Assembly (NCBI RefSeq): GCF_022654015.1
Contig: NZ_CP073063.1
Span: forward strand, 2,046,001 to 2,110,000
Length of the DNA: 64,000 nt
Direction: 5' to 3'
Origin: Brevundimonas diminuta
GTDB taxonomy: Bacteria; Pseudomonadota; Alphaproteobacteria; Caulobacterales; Caulobacteraceae
A model generated the notes under the pieces. That model was not told where the DNA came from and did not search any database. It worked only from the letters and a program-made list of their open reading frames with translations. Positions 27,405-37,400 of this stretch are shown here, piece after piece. Numbering within the stretch: the first letter of the stretch is position 1; every line of letters starts with the position of its first letter. The translations under genes and the position numbers were made by a program.

Positions 27405-28013
27405 ATGTTCGCCACTCCAATCACCGAACTCGCGGCGGTCAACTCGATGCTGCTGGCAATCGGCCAGTCGCCGGTAAACGCCATCACCCCTCAGCTTCAT
27501 GATCAGAATGTTGCGCTCGACACCCTCCGGAAGGTGGTCCGCGAAGTCTGCCAATGGGGCTTTCGGTTCAACACAGACGACGGCTACGTCCTCAACCCTA
27601 CGATCGATGGCTTGGTCTTCATCCCGCTCGGCGCAATGGATGTCGATCCATCCGAGCCGCGCCAAGACCTGACGCCGCGCCAGCATCCCGATCATTCGGC
27701 GCAAGCGCTTTGGGACGCCGTCAACCACACATTTGAGATCGGCCAGCCGGTGCGCGTGAAGGTGAAGTGGAGCTTTGATTTTGAAGCCCTGCCGGAAGCC
27801 GCTCGCAGCTACGCCACCGCCGCCGCCTGCCGCCGTTTCCAAGCTCAAGTGGTTGGCGATCCCGCCATGAACCGGATGCTCGAAGCGGACGAGCAGCGCG
27901 CATGGATCGCACTCCTGCGCAGCCAGACCGCCGCCGCCGACATCAACGCATTCCGCGCCAGCGCAGAACTTGCCGCGAAGACAAACCGTCGCCGGGCTTG
28001 GAGGTCCATTTGA
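27405..28013 (+). CDS. tail tubular protein A (T7 gp11-like)
   Basis: The 202-residue protein (T7 gp11: 196) begins TELAAVNSMLLAIGQSPVN, the characteristic opening of tail tubular protein A, which forms the upper part of the stubby tail under the portal. An AAGGAGG ribosome site precedes the ATG. Its stop overlaps the TTG start of tail tubular protein B. Confidence 0.93.
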   Translation: MFATPITELAAVNSMLLAIGQSPVNAITPQLHDQNVALDTLRKVVREVCQWGFRFNTDDGYVLNPTIDGLVFIPLGAMDVDPSEPRQDLTPRQHPDHSAQALWDAVNHTFEIGQPVRVKVKWSFDFEALPEAARSYATAAACRRFQAQVVGDPAMNRMLEADEQRAWIALLRSQTAAADINAFRASAELAAKTNRRRAWRSI

Positions 28014-30202
28014 GCCTCCTCGTGCGCAGCATTCCCAGCCTTATCGGGGGTGTTTCGCAGCAGTCGGCTCAAGTTCGTTCGCCCGACCAGCTTGAAGCGC
28101 AGATCAACGGTTGGTCCAGCATCGCCAGAGGCCTGTCGAAGCGTGCTCCGACCGAGCATGTGAAGAAGTTGATGGGGACGACGCCGGGCAACGCCCACGT
28201 CCACACGATCAACCGCGACACCGCCGAGCAATACGTCGTCATCGTCGCGAACGGCACGATCAAGGTCTTCGATACCCAAACGGGCGCGGAGCGGGTCGTG
28301 AACGCACCGGGCGGCTGGGGCTACCTCGCCGGGATCACCGACTATCAAACCGAAATCTCAGCCGCGACCGTGGCCGACTACAGCTTCATCACGAACCGGA
28401 CGAAGGTCTGCGGGATGGCTCCTCTGGGGGCGGATACGCAAGCCGATCTCGACTATCAAATCTGGCTCAGCCGTCGAAATGGCACGGACGCCAACGGGGT
28501 CGAGTTCGGCCCCGGCACCGCCTACCAGTATGAGCCGAACCCCGTCTTGGGATCGCTCACCGGCACGGTGCAGCGCTTCGACAAACTGCCCGAGACCGCG
28601 CCGGAAGGTGCGATCTATCGCATCCAAGGCAGCACCACTTCGAACAACTCGCCCTACTACGTGCGTCGCACACAGGGCGTCTGGGACGAATGCGTGAAGC
28701 CGGGTCTCGTGAATGCGATCAACCCGCTCACCATGCCCCACGCTCTGATCTCAGAGGCCGATGGGACATTCACCTTCGCACCGTTCTCTTGGGCGCCGCG
28801 CCGGGTAGGTGACGAATCGATCAACCCGAACCCCGGCTTCATCGGTCGCACGATCCGCAAGGTGTTCTTCTTCCAAAACCGCCTTGCGCTGATCTACGAC
28901 GAGAACACCGCGATGAGTGTGGTGGGCGAGTTCGGCAATTTCTGGCGAATGTCGCAGCAGGACTATCTTGAGAGCGACGTGATCGACATCAGCGCAACCT
29001 CCACAAGGGTTTCGCTGCTGAAGGATGCGGTGACTTTCAATGACGGCATCCTGCTCACCAGCGATCAAACCCAGTTCAGCCTCAGCTTTGGCGAACTCGG
29101 CGTCACGGCCTCTTCGCTCGCGATCCGGCCGACCACAAACTACACCGTCAACACCCGTGCGGGCCTCGCACCCCTCGGCTCTGAAATCTACTTCAGCGTC
29201 GATGGTGCGGAGTTCGCAACGATCCGCGAATATACGCGTCTGGCGGGATCAGACGCCACGACGGCCGGAGACATCACCGGCCACGTCGATAGCTACATCC
29301 CGGCCGGTGTCAGCCAGATCGTTCCGGCTGACGACTTGTCGGCGCTCTTCGTCCTCACGGATGGCGCACCCCACAAAGTGTTCGTTCACCAGTTCCACTG
29401 GACCTCAGCGGACGAGAAAGCACAGGTGGCTTGGCATGAGTGGTCCCTCGGTGAAGGCGTTCGGATCGTCTCTTCGGCGTATCTGCGAGGCGTCCTACAT
29501 CTGGTGATCCAGCGGGCTGACGGCCTGTTCCTTGAACGGCTGAACCTGAAGGCGGGTGCGAAATCTTCGGCGACAGAAAATCAGATCCATTTGGATCGTC
29601 AGACGGTCGTGACCGGCGTCTATTCGAGCGTCGCTGATCGCACCGAGTTCACCCTCCCCTACGTCCCGGATCGCCCGTCTTTCCGCCTAGTGCGAGGAGA
29701 TGGCTTCGGCGGCCAGCGCGAGACCCTGATCGATCCCAGCCAATATGTCTGGATCGATACGAACGTCGTCGCCGTACCGGGCCAGCACCAGCAGGCTGCG
29801 ATCGTGGCTGGCGCGAACTATTCGTTCGAGTTCCAATTCTCGACCCAGTATGTGCGCAATCAGCGCAATGAGGCGATCACAACGGGGCGCACCCAGTTGC
29901 GCACCTTCTCGATCTCCTACGCGGACACGGCCTATTTCAAGACCATCGTCAGTCCTCACGGTCTCGATGCCACGGTCGAAGAGATCGTGCCCTCACGGCT
30001 GGCGGAGTTCACCGGCAAGGTGCTTGGGGCGTCCAGCCTGAAGCTAAACCAGCCCGCCTATCACACGGGCACCTATCGGTTTCAGGTGTGGGGTCAGAAC
30101 ACGACGGCGATCATCAGGATCGTCAATGACACCCACGTCGCATCGACATTCGTCACTGCGGAATGGGAGGCGCAGTATCACAACCGCTCGCGGTCGTCCT
30201 AA
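28010..30202 (+). CDS. tail tubular protein B (T7 gp12-like nozzle)
   Basis: The 730-residue protein starts at TTG 28010, 5 bases after a GGAGG site, and reads LSLLVRSIPSLIGGVSQQSA, close to the family opening 'PSL..GVSQQ'. A frame extending upstream to 27902 only overlaps gp11. T7 gp12 is 794 residues and forms the tail nozzle. The last codons (QYHNRSRSS) are duplicated in part at 30743-30769. It overlaps the leftward moron gene by 4 bases. Confidence 0.94.
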   Translation: MSLLVRSIPSLIGGVSQQSAQVRSPDQLEAQINGWSSIARGLSKRAPTEHVKKLMGTTPGNAHVHTINRDTAEQYVVIVANGTIKVFDTQTGAERVVNAPGGWGYLAGITDYQTEISAATVADYSFITNRTKVCGMAPLGADTQADLDYQIWLSRRNGTDANGVEFGPGTAYQYEPNPVLGSLTGTVQRFDKLPETAPEGAIYRIQGSTTSNNSPYYVRRTQGVWDECVKPGLVNAINPLTMPHALISEADGTFTFAPFSWAPRRVGDESINPNPGFIGRTIRKVFFFQNRLALIYDENTAMSVVGEFGNFWRMSQQDYLESDVIDISATSTRVSLLKDAVTFNDGILLTSDQTQFSLSFGELGVTASSLAIRPTTNYTVNTRAGLAPLGSEIYFSVDGAEFATIREYTRLAGSDATTAGDITGHVDSYIPAGVSQIVPADDLSALFVLTDGAPHKVFVHQFHWTSADEKAQVAWHEWSLGEGVRIVSSAYLRGVLHLVIQRADGLFLERLNLKAGAKSSATENQIHLDRQTVVTGVYSSVADRTEFTLPYVPDRPSFRLVRGDGFGGQRETLIDPSQYVWIDTNVVAVPGQHQQAAIVAGANYSFEFQFSTQYVRNQRNEAITTGRTQLRTFSISYADTAYFKTIVSPHGLDATVEEIVPSRLAEFTGKVLGASSLKLNQPAYHTGTYRFQVWGQNTTAIIRIVNDTHVASTFVTAEWEAQYHNRSRSS

Positions 30203-30648
30203 TCGGCGGACTCAACGTATAGTCGATACCCGCGAACCAGATCGCGAATAGCCGAACTCGGGTCGGGGTCATGATAGTTCTCGATGTCACAAACGGCATC
30301 GAGAGCCATCTTGCCGGGGCTTTCGGGGACTGCTGCAAGCGTGCGTTGGCGCTGATCGTTCGAAGTCGTTACCTGACCTTCGATATCATAGGCCACGAAA
30401 CTAGTGACCGTGGTCATCTCGCGCGCGCAGTCGAACTCCCAACGTTCCAGCGAATAATCCGACCCGAGATTCTTATCAGGATAGATGAATGCCACCCAAG
30501 CGAGCTTGCGCCCCGCAACTTGCTTGATCGAGGCCGCATCGAACGCGAAGGCGACTTCTTTGTTCGCATATAATAGCGACCATTCCGCTGCATTTGCCGT
30601 CCCGGCAATCAACGAAAGCGCCAGCACGGCGCAACCCACAAGCTTCAT
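30199..30648 (-). CDS. secreted adhesin-E-like moron protein, copy A
   Basis: The 149-residue protein has a signal peptide (MKLVGCAVLALSLIAGTANA) and a mature domain of the pattern WSLLY...FAFDAASI...GRKLAWVAFIYPD...RWEFDC..., with paired Cys in FDCA and AVCD. This looks like the surface-adhesin protein E domain (Adhesin_E), found in many small periplasmic proteins. It is on the opposite strand to the tail genes, so it is probably expressed from the prophage. It is paralogous to 30770-31222 and 55082-55513. An ATG at 30708 would bury the signal peptide. Confidence 0.75.
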   Translation of the reverse strand: MKLVGCAVLALSLIAGTANAAEWSLLYANKEVAFAFDAASIKQVAGRKLAWVAFIYPDKNLGSDYSLERWEFDCAREMTTVTSFVAYDIEGQVTTSNDQRQRTLAAVPESPGKMALDAVCDIENYHDPDPSSAIRDLVRGYRLYVESAD

Positions 30649-30693
30649 TCCAGCCCCCATCCTGATCGCTCTATACCAGCGATCCCCGAAAGC

Positions 30694-30769
30694 ATGAGCA
30701 TTTTTCACAACCTCGCCGACACGTCAGCCGAGCCAGATTGCAGGCGAAGTATCATAACCGCGCGCGGTC
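30694..30769 (+). pseudogene. duplication scar: gp13 5' fragment fused to gp12 3' fragment
   Basis: 30694-30735 copies the first 13 or so codons of the gp13-like gene (ATGAGCATTTTTCACAACCT against the real start at 31272), then diverges. 30743-30769 copies the last codons of tail tubular protein B (30174-30200). Together they mark the joint of a tandem duplication of the unit gp12 end - moron - gp13 start. The fused frame would give only about 35 residues. Confidence 0.8.
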
Positions 30770-31222
30770 TTATTCGTCGTCTTGTCCTTGCCAGTAGGTG
30801 ACGGCGGTTTGATAGACCAAATAGGGTGTTTCAACTTGCACATCACTAAAGCTGTTTAGGCAAACCGCGTTTAGGGCTGCTTGCCCGGCAGTATCGGGGA
30901 TAACTGGTTCAAAGCTTCGCAAGCTCTGATCAGAACCAATTGAATTCCCCTCTTTGTCATAACCGGTGGCGTTACGAGTACGAGTTGCCTCCGCATCGCA
31001 ATCGAACTCGATTCGCGCGACGAGGTAGTCAGCTTGGCCGGGTGATACATTGCGGTAAGCGTATGTCATCCACGCCAGCTTGCGACCGTCCACCTCTCTG
31101 ATGGACGCTGCATCGACAAAATAAAGCGTGTTGTTGCTCGTATAGAACCAACGCCAGTCACCTGCATCAGCCGTCCCGGCGATCACAGTTAGCGCAAGAG
31201 TAGCGCAACCTAGAAGCTTCAT
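30770..31222 (-). CDS. secreted adhesin-E-like moron protein, copy B
   Basis: The 150-residue protein parallels copy A: signal peptide MKLLGCATLALTVIAGTADA, then WRWFYTS..LYFVDAASIREVDGRKLAWMTYAY...IEFDCDAEATR... and AALNAVC. By eye the proteins share roughly a third to 40% of residues, less than the flanking DNA of the duplication, so the two coding regions diverged or came from different phages. Low GC compared with neighbours. Likely role at the cell envelope, for example in blocking superinfection; that is a guess. Confidence 0.75.
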   Translation of the reverse strand: MKLLGCATLALTVIAGTADAGDWRWFYTSNNTLYFVDAASIREVDGRKLAWMTYAYRNVSPGQADYLVARIEFDCDAEATRTRNATGYDKEGNSIGSDQSLRSFEPVIPDTAGQAALNAVCLNSFSDVQVETPYLVYQTAVTYWQGQDDE

Positions 31223-31271
31223 TCCATTCCCCCAACTTTGGTCGCCCTATAGCAGCGATCCTCCAAGAAGC

Positions 31272-31787
31272 ATGATCATTTTTCACAACCTCGCCGACAC
31301 GTCGGACGAGCAGACTTTGGCGTGGCTCGCGCATATCGCCGCCAACCTCAGACCCAGCGATTGGGATGAGATGCGGGCGACCAATCCCCTCCTCACTCTA
31401 GGCGATCCCGATCCTCTCGTGCTGCTGACCGCATCCCTGATGATGTCTCGGTTCGCATGGGTGATATGCCGGGATGGGGAGCCGTTCTGCATCTTCGGCG
31501 CGGCCCCGGATGATAAAAACGACGGCATCATCTGGATGCTGGGAACGCCGGGGATGGAAAGCCGCACCGCCCGATATGCGGTCGCCCGTCACACACAATC
31601 CTACGTAGCCGATCTGCTCGAAGAATGGCCGCGTCTCTACAACTACATCGACGCCCGAAACAGTCAGAGCCTCCAATGGCTCCTGTGGTCGGGCTTTCAG
31701 ATCGAAGCCGTCGATCTGCACCACGGGCGCGAGCAGCGCCCCTTCTACCTTTTCAGCATATCAAGGGAGGGACCATCCGATTTGTGA
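31272..31787 (+). CDS. gp13-like internal virion assembly protein
   Basis: The 171-residue protein has the composition and position of T7 gp13-family proteins, which look like GNAT acetyltransferases and help virion assembly: after gp12 and before gp14. Recognisable stretches are RFAWVICRDGEPFCIFGA and WMLGTPGM. The stop at 31785-31787 overlaps the next gene by 8 bases. In T7 gp13 is 138 residues. Confidence 0.82.
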   Translation: MIIFHNLADTSDEQTLAWLAHIAANLRPSDWDEMRATNPLLTLGDPDPLVLLTASLMMSRFAWVICRDGEPFCIFGAAPDDKNDGIIWMLGTPGMESRTARYAVARHTQSYVADLLEEWPRLYNYIDARNSQSLQWLLWSGFQIEAVDLHHGREQRPFYLFSISREGPSDL

Positions 31788-32262
31788 CCCCATTACCGCG
31801 TCTGTAGCGCTCGCCGTCGTCGGCCAAGCCACCAGCGTCATCGGCGAGATTCAATCCGCCAAACACCAGCAGCGCGCCATTGATGCGCAGCTTGCGACGA
31901 CCCAGAAAGAAATCAGAACCGCCCAGACTGCCGAACTGAATGAGCGCCAGCGCGTCGCCCGTCAGGAAGCCGCGCGCATCCGGGTCGCGGCCGGGCAGCA
32001 GGGGCTAAATATTGGTGGCAGCGTGGAAGCGATGCTGAACGACAGCCTCATGCAAACGAACCTCGCCACCGAACGAACCAATCTGAACGCCGAAACGCAG
32101 GAGCGCGCCGCCATCGCGGAAGCCAACTCAATGCACTCACGCAATACCCGCCCGACGATCTTGGGCGCCGGGCTGCGGATCGCGACATCGGGAGCGCAGG
32201 CCTACTACGGCGGCAAGTCGCTTCAGATCGCCAAGGCTGATGCAGCGAAAGGGCCACGCTAA
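31780..32262 (+). CDS. gp14-like internal core protein, ATT start
   Basis: The frame lacks ATG, GTG or TTG upstream of 32023, yet is open and conserved-looking from 31780. AGGGAGG (31764-31770) lies 9 bases before ATT at 31780, giving MCDPITASVALAVVGQATSV. 'MCDP.T....' is the standard opening of gp14-type proteins in T7-like phages, so ATT is very likely the start codon. The 160-residue product has a short hydrophobic N-terminal helix and a long coiled coil. It would form part of the ejected internal core. It shares one base with the next ATG. Confidence 0.72.
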   Translation: MCDPITASVALAVVGQATSVIGEIQSAKHQQRAIDAQLATTQKEIRTAQTAELNERQRVARQEAARIRVAAGQQGLNIGGSVEAMLNDSLMQTNLATERTNLNAETQERAAIAEANSMHSRNTRPTILGAGLRIATSGAQAYYGGKSLQIAKADAAKGPR

Positions 32263-34469
32263 TGGCAGATGATCTATCGAGATCGAACCAGCGCAGGAAT
32301 GCGCAAGACCGCGTCACCGAGAACCGTGACGCCATAGCTCCGACCCGTCGTGAAACGCGCGTCGCGGATGCTCAGGTGCGCTCCGACATGCGCTCCGCCT
32401 ATCGCGGTGACGGCGGCGCTGACCAGATCAACCGCTTCTTCAAGCAACTCGAACAGACGAACCAAGCCTACTGGGAAGCCGATATCGCGCAGACCCGCAA
32501 GACGGCTGAAGTCGAATACGCGGACGGGATGACCGACGCGACGGCTGGCCGTGAGATGGACCCGTTGCATCAGCAGGCAGTCGCCTATCAGCGCGCCTAC
32601 CACAGCACCGTGGCGGCCAAGCGTCAGACGGAGTTCGAGACCGAAACGACGCAGGAAATGGACCGTATGATCAACAGCGGTTCGACGGTCGAAGAGATCG
32701 AAGCGTTCATGCAGGCAAGCACGCGCGAGTTCATCGCAGAGACCGCCGACACCTACGAGCTACCCGATGTGAAACGCCAAGTCGGTGAGCGTCTGATGCG
32801 CTGGTCGCAGGAGACGAACACCCGTGCCAGCGCCGTGCTCAAGGAAAAGACCGATAAGGAACTGATCGACAACACGGTCTCCAATGCGGTCGCGAGCCTC
32901 GCTCGTGGCGACGCCTTGAACCTCAGCGCTGAACGCACGCGTTTGACCGAAGCCGGGCTGAACGGAGAAGCCGTTCAAGAAGCGCTGGTGAATGGCATCG
33001 TCGCCTATTCGCAGGAGACCGGCGACACGTCCGTTCTGCAAAACCTGCTGGATGAGCGTGATCCGACTGATCCCGAAGTCGTCGCCTTCAAAAACACGAT
33101 TGAGGGTCAGCCCCTTCCTCCGGTCGCGGCTCCTGCTGCACCTTCCGAGGCGCCCGCCCCGACCGCGACCCGCCAAAGCTATGCGGCGCCGGTCGCCAAT
33201 ATGGATCGCGTTACGTCCGGCATGGGCGCACGGCGTGCTCCCCTGCCCGGCGCTTCGACCAACCACGGTGGCGTCGATATCGCCATGCCGGTCGGAACCG
33301 CAGTTTCAGCCCCAGCGGATGGCGTCGTCGAAGTGGCTGGCGTCCGTGGCCGTGGCGGCAAAGAGCTAATCATTCGCCACGCTGACGGTTCGAAAACCGG
33401 CTTCGCTCACCTCGACCGCATCGGGGTGAAGGTCGGGGACACGGTCCGGCAAGGACAGAACGTCGCCGCTTCCGGAAACACCGGCAACAGCACCGGCCCT
33501 CACCTCCATTGGACCTACCGTGACGCCAAAGGCGAACGCCATGATCCCCGCACCATCGTGGGATCGGAGACAAAGGCGATGGCTGCGGACGAGACACCGG
33601 AAGGCGAAGTCAAACCGGCTGCGGAAATCGAACCGGCACGGCGCGAACGCGTCCCCGGCCGTTCGATCCTGACGCCTGCTCAACAGGTCCGCATCCTGAA
33701 CGCCATCGACAGCATCGAGGGCGACAGCGAACGCAAAACCGAACAGGCTCGTCAGGCGGCCATGGACGAACTGACGATGGACCTATGGCGCCGCGCCAGC
33801 CGTGGCGAGGATGTCAGCGACACCATCGAACAGGCGGTGCGCCGTGGCGTCCTCACGCCGTCCGAAGGCATGACGACATCGAATGCATTCCGATCCCTCC
33901 GCGACAGCACCCTTGAGGGTGAAGCCAACGATGATGTCATCCTCAGCTATGGCGAGAAGTTCGCGGCTAACAATCCCAGCTACAGCAGCATCACCGCTCA
34001 ACTGGATCGCGACTATCGTGCTGGTCGGCTCGGAACCGGCCGCGCCGCAACGCGGGCATACATCGACCTTCGCACCCGTGCGGCCAGTGGTGCGCGTGGG
34101 GATGCCAGCCGTGATCCGGCGCAAAACCAAATCGTCGGAAACGCCCGCAGCTATGTGAGCGGCGCCCTCCGCGCTCAGGTCACGCAAGCCAGCGGTGGCA
34201 CGGCAGTTCAACCGCACATGTTGCGACTGGTGACGCAGGCGGAGAACGAGTTCGAACGTCGTCTCGCAAATGGGGAAGACCCCATGCAGGCGGCTGACGC
34301 CATCGTTCGGAACTACTCGAACTTCCTTCGCGGCGGCGGAGGACCGAACAGCGCCCCGGCCCCGGCTGGCACCGGCAACAGCCGCGCGCCCGGCGCCACG
34401 CAGACGAACGGCCAGCAGGCCGCCCAACTTCAATACATCCCCGGTCAGGGCCTCGTCCCTGTCAGATGA
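32262..34469 (+). CDS. gp15-like internal virion protein with M23 peptidase domain
   Basis: The 735-residue protein has an N-terminal helical region, then a LysM-free M23 domain at about residues 318-432. The zinc motif is NHGGVDIAMP (His335, Asp339) and GPHLHWTYRD (His414, His416). C-terminal residues 480-735 are helical and end in a disordered Ala/Gly/Pro tail. It sits in the gene 15 position of T7. It is likely ejected at infection and cuts peptide cross-links in peptidoglycan. T7 instead carries its murein hydrolase (a transglycosylase) in gp16. Confidence 0.88.
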   Translation: MADDLSRSNQRRNAQDRVTENRDAIAPTRRETRVADAQVRSDMRSAYRGDGGADQINRFFKQLEQTNQAYWEADIAQTRKTAEVEYADGMTDATAGREMDPLHQQAVAYQRAYHSTVAAKRQTEFETETTQEMDRMINSGSTVEEIEAFMQASTREFIAETADTYELPDVKRQVGERLMRWSQETNTRASAVLKEKTDKELIDNTVSNAVASLARGDALNLSAERTRLTEAGLNGEAVQEALVNGIVAYSQETGDTSVLQNLLDERDPTDPEVVAFKNTIEGQPLPPVAAPAAPSEAPAPTATRQSYAAPVANMDRVTSGMGARRAPLPGASTNHGGVDIAMPVGTAVSAPADGVVEVAGVRGRGGKELIIRHADGSKTGFAHLDRIGVKVGDTVRQGQNVAASGNTGNSTGPHLHWTYRDAKGERHDPRTIVGSETKAMAADETPEGEVKPAAEIEPARRERVPGRSILTPAQQVRILNAIDSIEGDSERKTEQARQAAMDELTMDLWRRASRGEDVSDTIEQAVRRGVLTPSEGMTTSNAFRSLRDSTLEGEANDDVILSYGEKFAANNPSYSSITAQLDRDYRAGRLGTGRAATRAYIDLRTRAASGARGDASRDPAQNQIVGNARSYVSGALRAQVTQASGGTAVQPHMLRLVTQAENEFERRLANGEDPMQAADAIVRNYSNFLRGGGGPNSAPAPAGTGNSRAPGATQTNGQQAAQLQYIPGQGLVPVR

Positions 34470-34478
34470 AAGGACTGA

Positions 34479-37400
34479 ATGAGCATAACCGTTAGAGGGC
34501 CTGATGGGGCCGTCATCTCGTTTCCAGACGGAACCCCGAACAGCGTCATCGAACGCGAAATGGATCGCCACTACGGCCAAGCCGCTGAACAGCAGCGCGA
34601 CCGCCGCGCCGCCGCCAGTGCGGTCGCCAATCCTCGGGAGAAGCGCTCAGTCGGCGAACGCTACATGGACGTGGCGTCTGACTTCTGGAACCGAAACTTC
34701 ATCGCAGAAGGTTGGCGCGCCGGTCAGGATGATACGGCCGACTACATTGATGCATCAAAGCGAGGAAACAATCGTGAAGCCGCAGACATAGCCGGTCGCT
34801 TCACCCTCAATCCCGTGCGTCTTGTCTCGCGCCTTGCCGGTTCGGCGGGCGTGCTGACCGATATGACGAACAACACCGACAAGACGCGTCGGTCGTCAGA
34901 TCGGGCGGTCGCCAACGAGCTTCAGCGTCGTCAGGAGTTCGAAGCCGACTCCCGCGCCGATCCCTTCTGGGAAGCTGACGGCGGTCTCGTAGGTAAATCT
35001 ATGCATGGCGCAGCGGCGCTCTTGGGATCGGTCAGCGGCATCGCCCTCGATCCGACATCCTACATTTCTGGCGGGTCATCGATCTGGGCCAAGATGGGCG
35101 TGCAAGGCCTCGTGGCCGGTGCAACCGATCTGCTCGCTCAAGGCGATGCCACTTCGGCTGGCACGCAGGATCAGATCGACCTCAGCCAGACGGCGCTAAA
35201 CATCGGCGCAGGAGCCGGGTTCACTGGATTGCTTGAAGGCGGCGGAGCGCTGGTCCGTAGGGTGGCAAAAGGCGAACCACGTCCATCGGCCGTCGAACTC
35301 GATCATGTCCTGCGCGACGAACTCGACATAAGCGACAGCATCAATCTACCCGTTCTCAGCATGGATGATTGGACTTTCCGTCCGACCCAGCAGGGTCCGG
35401 TTTCGTCGCTCCCCGCTCGTATCGACCAACCCCGTGCAAAGGGTCCGTCTCTCGACGATCTGGAAGCTGAAGCGGGTCGTGCCGAGGCCGGTGCGAAGGC
35501 CGATGCGGATGAACGTTGGAACGGTGTCGATTGGGGACTGGCCGGATCACCGGAGCGCGCGAAGGCCGCGATGGCTCACCTCGACAGTCTGAAGAAATTC
35601 GTGAAGCCGGATCAGGTTGATCGCTTCGTCAGGTGGCTCGGCAAGCAAGGTGACGAGATCGTCGATGGCGCGAGCCATTGGAATGCCGACGTGTTCGACT
35701 TCGACAAGCTCGTGAACGATCCTGACAGTTTTCAGGAACTGGCGAATGTCATGAGCGAGATTTTCAAGCCGCTCTATGACGCAGCCGGTGACGCGCCTCG
35801 CTCGTGGAAGTCGGTTCAGGAACGTCAGCAGACGTTCGGTCTAGCGACCTCGGATGTCGTGAAGGCTCACGCCGACATCACCTCCGAACATGGCGTTTCG
35901 GCCAAAATCCACGCGCTCGAAACTATCGCAGCGCAGCACGTCGATCACCTTGTGACGAAGGTGACGGAAGTTCGCGCCAAGATGGCTTCGGGAAAGGCGA
36001 CTGCGGAGGACGTGGCCGACCTCGCCGCCCACCTCCAAGCGACGCAAATGTTTGATGCGATGGCTGGTGGAGCGAAATCGGAGATCGCCCGCGCCCTCAA
36101 TATCATGAAGGCGACCAAGCAGCGCGCTCGCACCTTCAACGATCTGCAAACCAGCATTGATGGTCTGGCTGAAGCACTGGGCGGCGCTAAGACCGACGAC
36201 ATGGGCGCGGCCCTCGATGCACTGCTGAAAGCGAACAAGACCAAGGGAGCCAAGGGCTTCAAGGACGAAATCCGCAAGATCAACAAAATGGGGTTGTCCG
36301 ACTACATCGGCTACTACGTCGTCATGGGCTACCTGACGACGCCCGCCACCGCCGTCCGCAACGCTATCGGCTCGGTCCTCCACGCCGGTCTCACGGTTGG
36401 GGAACGCTACGTCGCTGCCGGTGTCACCACGCCCCTTCGCCGCGCCTTCTCAGGCTCGCGCGGATCGGTCGAAGGCGTCACGTTCCGTGAGGCCAACGCC
36501 TATGTCGCGGGCATCTACCAGTCATTCTTCGACGCCAGCCGTGCGGGTTTCCAAGCCTTCAAGACAGCGGCGCCAGTTAGGGATGCAGAATCCAGCCTAG
36601 GCGATGCGGCGTTCAACCAACCCTTCGCGATCAATGCTGAACGCAAAGCCCGCTGGAAGAACAATCCGCTGACCTCCATCCCCGACATGGCGGGCGCGGC
36701 GGTCTTCTCAACCCTGCGCACGCTCGGCCACCGACCCTCTATTGCGGTGGATGAGTTTGCCAAAGCGATGACCCATCGCATGCAGTTGAACGCTCTGTCG
36801 GTGCGCGAGGCGTCCTATCGCTCGGCTCGTCTGAAGGGCGATGACGCAAAGAAGGAATTCACCCGCGTCATGGATGCCGTTGCGAACCGCCCGACTTCGG
36901 CCGCCGTCTATCGTGCGAAGCAGGTTTTCGAGTTGGCTGGCGAACAATACGACGCCGCCAAAAGCTACAGCACAGATCAGACCCTCTATCAGGCGGCTGA
37001 CGTGCTGGCGGCTGTCGATCTTCACGGCATGGCGGATGACTACGCTCGCCTGATGACATTCCAAAACAGCGGGCCGGTGCTGAAGAAATGGGAGCAGGCG
37101 TTGGGCCAGCACCGTCTCTTCAGAGCGTTGTTCGTCCCGTTCCTCCGGACGCCGATCAACCTCGTTCGTGCTGGGATGTTTGACCGCAACCCGGTCCTGT
37201 TCGGCATGCTGAAGGGCAACCGAGAGAAGTTCGCCAACTACACGGCGGCGCTGCGTGGCCTCGACCAATCGCTCGAACGTGGTGGCGCCGAAGCCGACTT
37301 GGCGATGGCGCGGATGGTCACTGGGATCGGCTTCATGGCGACCGCTGGGCTTCTGTTCGCAAACGGCGATCTCGTCGGAAAGCGATCCGCAGCCGAAGAG

